Origin: CAYNYM01 sp964644375
GTDB taxonomy: Bacteria > Desulfobacterota > DSM-4660 > Desulfatiglandales > HGW-15
Direction: 5' to 3'
Length of the DNA: 7,574 bases
Assembly: GCA_964644375.1 (NCBI GenBank)
Contig: CAZXWJ010000213.1
Span: forward strand, 1-7,574
Part shown: piece by piece, positions 1 to 5,068 of the stretch
Numbering within the stretch: the first letter of the stretch is position 1
How the letters are laid out: every line of letters starts with the position of its first letter
Notes under the pieces: generated by a model
The model's database searches: none
The model's input: only the letters and a program-made list of their open reading frames with translations
What the model was told of the DNA's origin: nothing
Made by a program: the position numbers and the translations under genes

Positions 1-317
1 GCACCGTGGAAGACATCAGACCTTCCTACGCGTTTGATGTGTCATGCCAGGGGACGGTGCCGGAGGCCGTCATTGCCTTCCTGGAATCGGACTCCTACGA
101 GGGTGCTGTACGCAACGCGATTTCCCTGGGGGGTGACAGCGACACCTTGGCGTGCATTACCGGGGGTATTGCCGAGGCCTACTACGGTCCTGTGGCCCCA
201 CGCATCCTGAAAAAGGTGCGGGGGTGTCTGACAAACGACCTTTGGCAGATTACGGCGCAATTCTGCCGCCAATACGGGATGGATAAGTCCAACAAGGGCA
301 TGGAACCGACTCAGTGA
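1..317 (+). CDS. ADP-ribosylglycohydrolase family protein, C-terminal part (5' end outside window)
   Basis: The reading frame is open to the left edge and ends at TGA 315-317, so only about the last 104 residues are present; the GTG at 6 is simply an internal Val codon. The segment matches the end of the DraG/ARH fold: a stretch around 'GTVPEAVIAFLES', then the hallmark GGDSDT (bases 129-146) followed by a Gly/Ala-rich helix ending 'AEAYYG'. In this family the Asp residues of GGDSDT bind the metal ions needed to hydrolyse ADP-ribose from a protein or other acceptor. The substrate here cannot be told, because the N-terminal metal-binding and specificity segments lie outside the window. The final 20 or so residues are low in recognisable motif. 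The stop codon sits inside a predicted hairpin that may terminate transcription. Family assignment is firm; exact activity is not. Confidence 0.85.
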   Translation, partial: TVEDIRPSYAFDVSCQGTVPEAVIAFLESDSYEGAVRNAISLGGDSDTLACITGGIAEAYYGPVAPRILKKVRGCLTNDLWQITAQFCRQYGMDKSNKGMEPTQ

Positions 318-345
318 GGCATGCGGTTCATGCCCACTTGTTTTA
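296..345 (+). terminator. Hairpin at the end of the ADP-ribosylglycohydrolase gene, possible rho-independent terminator with alternative fold
   Basis: GGGCATG (296-302) plus AACCG (304-308) can pair with CGGTT (324-328) plus CATGCCC (329-335). This gives a 12-bp stem with one bulged G (303) and a 15-nt loop that contains the stop codon. A second copy of GGCATG at 318-323 can pair with the same CATGCC (329-334) to make a 6-bp stem with a 5-nt loop just after the stop. TTGTTTT (338-344) follows, a short imperfect T tract. Either hairpin could end transcription; the two are mutually exclusive. Confidence 0.5.
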
Positions 346-379
346 CCCATGCACTTGTAATAAAGGAAGACAGCAAATC

Positions 380-386
380 AGGAGGG
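380..386 (+). promoter_or_regulatory. Ribosome binding site deciding the start of the DUF3795 gene
   Basis: AGGAGGG lies 6 nt before the ATG at 393. It supports that start over an in-frame ATG at 321, which has no such site and would add 24 residues unlike the family's N-terminus. Confidence 0.8.
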
Positions 387-392
387 CTTGAA

Positions 393-887
393 ATGATGCC
401 AATAAATCCGGAGTTTATTTCTCCTTGTGGACTTTATTGCGGGGTTTGTGCCATTTATCTGGCACACCGTGATAATAATCAAAAATTCAAGGAGCGGTTA
501 CTGAAACTTTACAGGGGAGAAGTTCACGGTAAGGGTATGCTTCCTAACAGTGAAACCCTTACCATTGAAGATATTCAGTGCGGCGGGTGCTTATCTGATG
601 AACGGTTCATGCATTGCCGACAGTGTGAGATCAGGGCCTGCACAAAGGAAAAAGGGTACACCGGGTGTCATCAATGCGATGATTTTCCTTGTCGGTATAT
701 TGAGAATTTCCCCATGGCCGTCGGCAAAAAGGTTATTTTAAGGGCTATTCCTTATTGGCGAGAGGTGGGTGCTGAAAAATGGATTCAAGATGAAGAAGCC
801 CGTTATATTTGTCCTGAGTGCGGGAATAAAGTGTTTCGGGGCGCGGTAAAATGTAATCAGTTTAAGGCGAAGTTGGATCTGGACTAG
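393..887 (+). CDS. DUF3795 cysteine-rich protein with C-terminal zinc-ribbon-like motif
   Basis: A 164-residue protein of unknown function. The N-terminus has the DUF3795 signature 'CGLYCGVCAIY' (Cys12, 16, 19), followed by a helix, then a dense block of CxxC-type pairs (Cys63/66, 75/78, 83, 92/95, 100, the last in 'DDFPC'). A further CPEC...C set (Cys140, 143, 154) resembles a zinc knuckle. In total 14 cysteines suggest bound Zn or Fe-S. Such proteins are common in anaerobic bacteria and archaea; no reaction is established. No signal peptide or membrane helix is seen, so it is probably cytoplasmic. A second ATG at 396 is an alternative start. The next gene begins 31 nt downstream with its own ribosome site, suggesting co-transcription. 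Its codons look more A/T-rich than those of both neighbours, which may mean separate acquisition. Confidence 0.85.
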   Translation: MMPINPEFISPCGLYCGVCAIYLAHRDNNQKFKERLLKLYRGEVHGKGMLPNSETLTIEDIQCGGCLSDERFMHCRQCEIRACTKEKGYTGCHQCDDFPCRYIENFPMAVGKKVILRAIPYWREVGAEKWIQDEEARYICPECGNKVFRGAVKCNQFKAKLDLD

Positions 888-918
888 TTTTTTTGCAAGA
901 CAAAAGGAGAGAAACTGC

Positions 919-2061
919 ATGGCAAACGGATACGAAAAGGTTCTAACACAAGACCGGTTTGATCCAAGGGACAGTAAAGCAACTATGAAGGCCGTTGTGA
1001 CCATCGGCAATGGCGGATACGACAAACTCCAGTGCCGGGTGGTGCCCGTTCCCACGATCGGGCCGGGCGAGGTCCTGTTGCAAGTCCTTGCCGCAGGCGT
1101 GAACAATACCGAAATCAACACTCGCGTTGGCTGGTACTCTTCCTCGGTTACAAAGGCTACGGACGAGGCGGCGGCCGCCGAGGAACAGAGCGCAACCGCA
1201 AAGGCGGACGGAGGGTGGAACGAGGCGACGCCGTTTCCGTTCATTCAGGGCACGGATTGTTGCGGGCGTATTGTTGCCGTTGCTCCGGGCGGGGACGAAA
1301 GCACCATAGGCAGGCGTGTGTTGGTGAGGGCGTGCATGCGAAAGTCGGGGTTTGAATCCATGGAAAATATCTGGATGGCCTCCGATTTCGATGGTGCCTT
1401 TGCCCAGTTTGTGAAAGTGCCCGTCGGGGAGGTCTTCGCGGTGGACTGCGATTGGAGCGACGCCGAACTCGGTACGATCCCCTGTGCCTACGGAACGGCT
1501 GAGAACATGGTGCATCGCGTGAAGGTGCGAAAGGGCGAGCATGTGTTGATCGCCGGAGCATCAGGAGGAGTCGGTTCAGCCGCCCTGCAACTGGCGAAGC
1601 GGCGTGGTGCCACCGTGACCGCGATTGCGGGGAAGGCGAAGATGGAGCAGGTGCGGTCGATAGGCGCAGATCGTGTCATTGCTCGCGGTGATGATATCGT
1701 CGCCGGTCTTGGCGAGAAAACTGCGGACGTTGTCGTCGACAACGTTGCGGGGCCGGCCCTTGAAGGGTTGCTGAAGGTGCTGAAGAGAGGGGGGAGATAC
1801 GTATCCTCCGGGGCGATCGGAGGGCCGCTTGTGACGCTCGACATGCGCACCGTTTATCTGAAGGATCTGACGCTGGTAGGTTGCACGGCATGGGACGAGC
1901 CCGTTTTTCCAAATCTTATTTCTTACATCGAACGCGGAGAGTTGCGGCCGCTCGTGGCGAAGACATTTCCCCTTGAACGGATTGCGGACGCGCAACGCGA
2001 GTTCCTGGAGAAGAAACATGTTGGCAAGTTCGTATTGATTCCGCCGGCGTTGGACGATTGA
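919..2061 (+). CDS. MDR-superfamily NAD(P)-dependent oxidoreductase, quinone-oxidoreductase-like (zinc-independent)
   Basis: A 380-residue medium-chain dehydrogenase/reductase. A GroES-like N-terminal domain begins near residue 23 ('MKAVVTIGNGG'), with 'PGEVLLQVLAAGVNNTEINTRVG' character at 49-71. The Rossmann domain carries 'IAGASGGVGSAALQLAK' (211-227), the AxxGxxG nucleotide loop typical of NADPH-using quinone reductase and enoyl-reductase types. The usual catalytic-zinc Cys is replaced by Asn in 'GVNNTE', and the GHE zinc motif is absent, so it is probably zinc-free. Residues about 72-104 form an Ala/Glu/Lys-rich insertion ('DEAAAAEEQ') within the catalytic domain. AAGGAGA at 904-910, 8 nt upstream, supports the start at 919. 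The in-frame ATG at 985 (residue 23) is where family homology begins, so the first 22 residues are an extension. Substrate unknown; reduction of an activated double bond or quinone is the family expectation. Confidence 0.85.
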   Translation: MANGYEKVLTQDRFDPRDSKATMKAVVTIGNGGYDKLQCRVVPVPTIGPGEVLLQVLAAGVNNTEINTRVGWYSSSVTKATDEAAAAEEQSATAKADGGWNEATPFPFIQGTDCCGRIVAVAPGGDESTIGRRVLVRACMRKSGFESMENIWMASDFDGAFAQFVKVPVGEVFAVDCDWSDAELGTIPCAYGTAENMVHRVKVRKGEHVLIAGASGGVGSAALQLAKRRGATVTAIAGKAKMEQVRSIGADRVIARGDDIVAGLGEKTADVVVDNVAGPALEGLLKVLKRGGRYVSSGAIGGPLVTLDMRTVYLKDLTLVGCTAWDEPVFPNLISYIERGELRPLVAKTFPLERIADAQREFLEKKHVGKFVLIPPALDD

Positions 2062-2067
2062 AACATG

Positions 2068-2118
2068 AACGGTGTTGCTGCCGACCGTTTAGTCCAGTTT
2101 TGTTAGCCTTGAACGGTC
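2068..2118. repeat. Three AACGGT/ACCGTT half-sites after the MDR gene
   Basis: AACGGT occurs at 2068-2073 and 2112-2117, and its reverse complement ACCGTT at 2084-2089. The first and second can form a 6-bp stem with a 10-nt loop. The second and third extend to a 7-bp inverted repeat, GACCGTT (2083-2089) and AACGGTC (2112-2118), with a 22-nt spacer. This could be a weak terminator for the MDR gene, since TTTTGTT follows at 2098-2104, or a protein-binding array. The choice is open. Confidence 0.35.
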
Positions 2119-2195
2119 AATTTAGCCCTGGTCCGGAAAACGATTCCCATAGATCCATCATTTTTTCTGACCCGTAAGGGCCGGAGAAAGTAACG

Positions 2196-2215
2196 ATTTT
2201 CTGCTGTCGGAAAAT
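2196..2215. promoter_or_regulatory. Candidate upstream activator site (dyad) for the sigma-54 promoter
   Basis: ATTTTC (2196-2201), 8 nt, then GAAAAT (2210-2215) form an exact inverted repeat centred about 145 bp before the predicted transcription start. That is the distance range in which sigma-54 enhancer-binding proteins usually bind. The related string GGAAAACGATT occurs at 2135-2145. The link to the promoter is inferred from position only. Confidence 0.35.
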
Positions 2216-2323
2216 TTTTCGCATTGCTATAAAATCTGACATCTCCATTTTCACGTCACTCCTCCAAAAAAAACAAATCATTATATTATCAAGAACTTAA
2301 TCCCGTCTAAAGGTCTGGCGACC

Positions 2324-2339
2324 TGGCACACCCCTTGCT
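2324..2339 (+). promoter_or_regulatory. Sigma-54 (RpoN) -24/-12 promoter
   Basis: The sequence TGGCACACCCCTTGCT has the -24 element TGGCAC and the -12 element TTGCT, with exactly 10 nt between the GG (2325-2326) and the GC (2337-2338), as required for RpoN promoters. It differs from the consensus TGGCACG-N4-TTGCW only at the seventh base. Counting 12 nt on from the -12 C puts transcription start near 2350, leaving an 82-nt leader before the flavoprotein ATG. Expression should need an AAA+ enhancer-binding activator, which is not encoded in this window. Confidence 0.85.
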
Positions 2340-2431
2340 CTTGCAATAGAACGGATCGTGCTGTTCGCCGGGCTTGTCCGTGATAAAGGACCTTTTCCGA
2401 TACAATTAATAACATTGGAAGGAGAATATTT

Positions 2432-3988
2432 ATGGGCGTAAAGTCAAGAAATAAAGACAGTAACCTGACCAGACGTGACTTCATAAAGGCGGCAGGGAGC
2501 GCCACGGCCTTTGCCGGCGCTGCGGCCACCGGCATTCTGATGAGGCCTCGGCAGGTTGAGGCCGCACAACTTCCCCAAAAATGGGATGAAGAATTCGATG
2601 TTGTGGTGTTCGGGAGTGGTTTTGCGGGCCTGGCGGCGGCCATTGAAGCGGCCGGGGCCGGGGCCCGGACCGTCGTTTTCGAGAAGATGAGAATGCTTGG
2701 AGGCAATTCTGCAATCAACGGCGGCGTGATGGCTGTGGCCGGTTCGGATATGCAAAAGGAAAAGGGGATCAAGGACTCACCCGAAATCATGCTCAAGGAT
2801 ATGACCAAGGCCGGCCTGGAGCTCAATCACATGGACCTGGCCAAAATGGTGGCGGATAAGTCCGGCGAGGTCTATCGCTGGATCAAGTCGGAGCTGGGCG
2901 TCGAGTTCCAGTCGAGACCGCCTCTGCTGCGTATGGGGGGGCATTCGGTACCCCGAAGCCGTATCATCAAAGGCAATACCGGTTTCGGAATCGTAAAAAA
3001 GGAACTGGAAAAACTCAAGGAACTGGGCGTGCCGGTGCGCAAGCAGACCTCTCTTTGCAGGCTTTACCAGGATGCAGAGGGCCGCGTTGTCGGGGCCGAG
3101 GTCAGGAGCGGCTACAAATCGTCTGATCCCGCGAGTGGCACGTTGAAGAACGTCCGGGCGAAAAAAGCGGTCGTCATGGCTACCGGAGGCTTTTCCCGGG
3201 ACATGCTCCTACGGACCATGCAGGATCCCAGGTTGACGGAGAAGGTCGATTCCACCAACCAGCCCGGAGCAACCGCCGAGGGTCTTGTGTCCATGATCGA
3301 ATGCGGGTCTGCGCCCATTCAACTCAGTTGGATACAACTGGGGCCCTGGGCCAGCCCCGAGGAAAAGGGATTTGGCATGGCCCCCCATTTTTCTTCCCAG
3401 GCCTTTCTTTTCGGCCCGCTGGTGGATCCGAAAACAGGAAAACGCTTCGTGAACGAACTGGCCGATCGGAAGGTGCGGGCCGATGCCATCATCAAAGTCG
3501 GCCACCCCTGCGTGGTCTTTTCAAACCAGGAGATGATGAAGGACGGCGCCATTGTGGATAAGCTGTTGCCCAAAATGCTCGAACGGGGCGTGGCTAAGAA
3601 ATTCGAGACCCTGGACGATCTGGCCGCCGCCTACGACATGCCTGCAGCGAGTCTGAAAGAGGAGGTTGCCCGATACAACGGCTTTGTCACATCCGGCGCG
3701 GATAAAGATTTCGGAAAACAGTTTCCCAAGGATGCCAAGACGCTCTCAAAGGGACCCTATCTTGCCGTGCGCCTCTGGCCAAAGGTCCACCACACCATGG
3801 GCGGTGCATTGATCAACAGCCGTGCTCAGGCCCTTGATTTGAAAAACAGGGTAATCAAGGGATTGTATGCGGCAGGAGAAGTCACCGGAGGTATCCACGG
3901 GGCCTGCCGTCTGGGGAGTGTTGCCATAACCGATTGTCTGGTTTTCGGCCGAATCGCCGGTCAGCATGCGGCGAAAGAATCGGTCTGA
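2432..3988 (+). CDS. Tat-exported FAD-dependent oxidoreductase, fumarate-reductase/flavocytochrome c flavoprotein family
   Basis: A 518-residue flavoprotein. The N-terminus has a twin-arginine signal, 'TRRDFIK' at 13-19, then an Ala/Gly-rich hydrophobic stretch and likely cleavage near 'VEAA' (42-45), so it should act outside the cytoplasmic membrane. FAD binding is shown by the dinucleotide loop GSGFAG (61-66), Glu84 for ribose, 'LGGNSAINGG' (89-98), 'ATGGF' (250-254) and the C-terminal 'GLYAAGEVTGG' (477-487). Catalytic-type motifs of the family are visible: 'GKRFVNELADR' (336-346, with the probable proton-donor Arg346), 'HHTMGG' (453-458) and Arg493 in 'CRLGSVAI'. The usual 'QxHPT' His motif reads 'IQLGP' (301-305), Gly replacing His. 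There is no haem or FMN domain, so a separate electron partner is needed. AAGGAGA at 2419-2425 supports the start. It probably stands alone under a sigma-54 promoter. Substrate unknown. Confidence 0.88.
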   Translation: MGVKSRNKDSNLTRRDFIKAAGSATAFAGAAATGILMRPRQVEAAQLPQKWDEEFDVVVFGSGFAGLAAAIEAAGAGARTVVFEKMRMLGGNSAINGGVMAVAGSDMQKEKGIKDSPEIMLKDMTKAGLELNHMDLAKMVADKSGEVYRWIKSELGVEFQSRPPLLRMGGHSVPRSRIIKGNTGFGIVKKELEKLKELGVPVRKQTSLCRLYQDAEGRVVGAEVRSGYKSSDPASGTLKNVRAKKAVVMATGGFSRDMLLRTMQDPRLTEKVDSTNQPGATAEGLVSMIECGSAPIQLSWIQLGPWASPEEKGFGMAPHFSSQAFLFGPLVDPKTGKRFVNELADRKVRADAIIKVGHPCVVFSNQEMMKDGAIVDKLLPKMLERGVAKKFETLDDLAAAYDMPAASLKEEVARYNGFVTSGADKDFGKQFPKDAKTLSKGPYLAVRLWPKVHHTMGGALINSRAQALDLKNRVIKGLYAAGEVTGGIHGACRLGSVAITDCLVFGRIAGQHAAKESV

Positions 3989-3998
3989 TTGGGTTTTT

Positions 3999-4027
3999 AA
4001 GTTCCGGGGCCGGAGGCCCCGGAACTT
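3999..4027. repeat. Perfect 13-bp palindrome with 3-nt loop after the flavoprotein gene
   Basis: AAGTTCCGGGGCC (3999-4011) pairs perfectly with GGCCCCGGAACTT (4015-4027) around the loop GGA. It begins 10 nt after the stop codon. No T tract follows on either strand, so it is not a classic intrinsic terminator. It may protect the transcript 3' end or be a copy of a dispersed palindromic (REP-like) repeat. Confidence 0.75.
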
Positions 4028-4053
4028 CCGGACTCTGCAAAAATAGCACGTAG

Positions 4054-4089
4054 AAAGGGGGCAAGCGTGGGCTTGACCCCTTTGCTTTT
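4054..4089 (+). terminator. Rho-independent terminator of the flavoprotein transcript
   Basis: AAAGGGG-g-CAAGC (4054-4066) pairs with GCTTG-a-CCCCTTT (4071-4083): 12 base pairs, one G/A mismatch and a GTGG tetraloop. The stem runs into a T-rich tail, TTTGCTTTT (4081-4089). It lies 65 nt past the flavoprotein stop. Confidence 0.7.
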
Positions 4090-4142
4090 CAAAGTGATAC
4101 GACCGGCCCAATTAATCTCGCCACGCCACGGAAGTAAAGTGC

Positions 4143-4148
4143 TATAAT
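4143..4148 (+). promoter_or_regulatory. Isolated TATAAT -10-like box
   Basis: A perfect TATAAT, but the bases about 17 nt upstream (around 4120) do not resemble TTGACA. If used, transcription would start near 4155, just before the hairpin at 4168-4211. Confidence 0.3.
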
Positions 4149-4167
4149 AGAAAAATTGAGGAAAGAA

Positions 4168-4211
4168 TCCCTGGCTATAACAAGGTTCGACCTCCTTGTC
4201 GATTCCAGGGA
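4168..4211 (+). ncRNA. Two-tier hairpin, candidate structured RNA or leader element
   Basis: TCCCTGG (4168-4174) pairs with CCAGGGA (4205-4211). Inside it, ACAAGG (4180-4185) pairs with CCTTGT (4194-4199) around an 8-nt loop. The two helices are separated by a symmetrical 5 x 5 internal loop. The element begins 20 nt after a TATAAT box. It matches no riboswitch or small RNA class that I can recognise, and it has no T tract after it, so it is not a terminator. Whether it is transcribed is unknown. Confidence 0.35.
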
Positions 4212-4487
4212 AAGTGCCTGAACCGGCCCTTCAGACCGTTGTATGATAGGCCATGTTATCAAGTAGGCTGGGTTGTCTTTTTAATCGAAATTTTGCCTAA
4301 AGGGCGAGACGGTGCACTGCCTCCTGATTTTACATTTCAAGCCGGGTCCCATATCATTCCTCGAATAGAATGGGAGCTGTCGCCGGTTCAATCAGACATC
4401 CATTTCCCCTCTGCCCGACTCGACACGAAAAAGATCTTGGAGTGTCTTTCAGTTTATGCCGGTCCGAACAACGTCGGCACAGATCTG

Positions 4488-4516
4488 TTGACATGACCGC
4501 ACTGCTGCAGTATCGG
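4488..4516 (+). promoter_or_regulatory. Candidate sigma-70-type promoter for the PAS/phosphatase unit
   Basis: A perfect -35 TTGACA (4488-4493) is followed after exactly 17 nt by TATCGG (4511-4516), which matches only half of the -10 consensus. Transcription would start near 4523, leaving about 40 nt before the GTG start. No -24/-12 sigma-54 motif was found in this gap. Confidence 0.4.
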
Positions 4517-4561
4517 GGATGATTTGGCTCCGACAGGGGGTCCATCTGGAAGGAGAATAAG

Positions 4562-5068
4562 GTGAGCGAACCCCAAAAAAGACTATGGAAAATGCTCTGG
4601 GATTATGACCCCAACGGTCTGGTTGTGGTGGACCTGGACTTGAACATCACGATCGTGAACAAGGCGTTTTGTACCATGTTCGGGCAGGACCGGGAATCAC
4701 TTATCGGGCAGAAGGCTTTTCACGTCATCGGGGATATGAGCGATTTTAGATATGTCTGGGAACAAGACAGCATTATCAGGGCCAAAGAAAGGCATTTCCC
4801 CCGTCACGACCTGCATGTCCGGCAGGTCATCTTTCCGATAAAGGAGGAGAAGATTATCGCCTGCATCATGGTGGACGTGACCCAGGAGTGGAAACAGAAA
4901 GAAGGGTTCATTAAACTCAAGGCGGAGACCCTCGAAGAATTGAACCGGGTCGTGGACAGGCAGATGCGGGCAGCGCAGGAGATCGCCGGACTCTTGGGGG
5001 AAACCACGGCGGAAACAAAGGTTACACTTGCCCAACTGGTGGAAACGCTTCGCCGGGACAACAGTTAA
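4562..5068 (+). CDS. PAS-domain sensor protein with C-terminal helical segment, of the type found with [FeFe]-hydrogenase clusters
   Basis: A 168-residue protein. Residues about 12-108 form a PAS fold: 'NGLVVVDLDLNITIVNKAF' as first strands and helix, 'ESLIGQKAFHVIG' in the middle and 'ACIMVDVTQEW' as the closing strand. Residues 112-168 are strongly helical, probably coiled-coil, and include 'AQEIAGLLGETTAETKVTL' (138-156). As I recall, this tail is typical of small PAS proteins encoded with SpoIIE-type phosphatases and [FeFe] hydrogenases in anaerobes. No kinase, cyclase or DNA-binding output domain is present, so output is probably by protein contact with the phosphatase encoded next. The start is GTG, supported by AAGGAGA (4550-4556) 5 nt upstream. 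There is no signal peptide or membrane helix. The ligand or redox cofactor of the PAS pocket cannot be read from the sequence. Confidence 0.82.
   Translation: MSEPQKRLWKMLWDYDPNGLVVVDLDLNITIVNKAFCTMFGQDRESLIGQKAFHVIGDMSDFRYVWEQDSIIRAKERHFPRHDLHVRQVIFPIKEEKIIACIMVDVTQEWKQKEGFIKLKAETLEELNRVVDRQMRAAQEIAGLLGETTAETKVTLAQLVETLRRDNS

Larger units (their letters stand above)
4091..4561. other. Long intergenic stretch without a convincing gene
   Basis: About 470 bp between the flavoprotein terminator and the PAS gene. It contains a TATAAT box (4143-4148) with no good -35, a two-tier hairpin (4168-4211), one more GACCGTT (4234-4240; compare 2083-2089), and a TTGACA box (4488-4493) close to the PAS gene. 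A frame open from a TTG at 4239 to 4496 would give 85 residues, but it has no ribosome site and no recognisable domain. No tRNA, CRISPR array or transposon end is evident. Confidence 0.6.

Noticed and set aside
738..1244. A 168-codon open frame on the - strand across the DUF3795/MDR junction
   Set aside because: It is antisense to two genes with clear family motifs and has no recognisable domain.
2374..2406. A TTGTCC ... TACAAT sigma-70-like promoter close to the flavoprotein gene
   Set aside because: The 21-nt spacer is too long, and the sigma-54 promoter just upstream is far better.
2281..2826. A 181-codon open frame on the - strand overlapping the sigma-54 promoter and the start of the flavoprotein gene
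   Set aside because: Most of it is the antisense of the strongly supported Tat signal and FAD-binding segment, and its product is low-complexity with no domain.
4180..4199. A tRNA T-arm-like sequence (GGTTCGA within a short stem)
   Set aside because: The loop is 8 nt, not 7, and no acceptor, D or anticodon arms can be found around it.
4239..4496. An 85-codon open frame on the + strand in the long intergenic gap
   Set aside because: It starts with TTG, has no ribosome site, contains no recognisable motif, and its residue mix looks like translated non-coding DNA.
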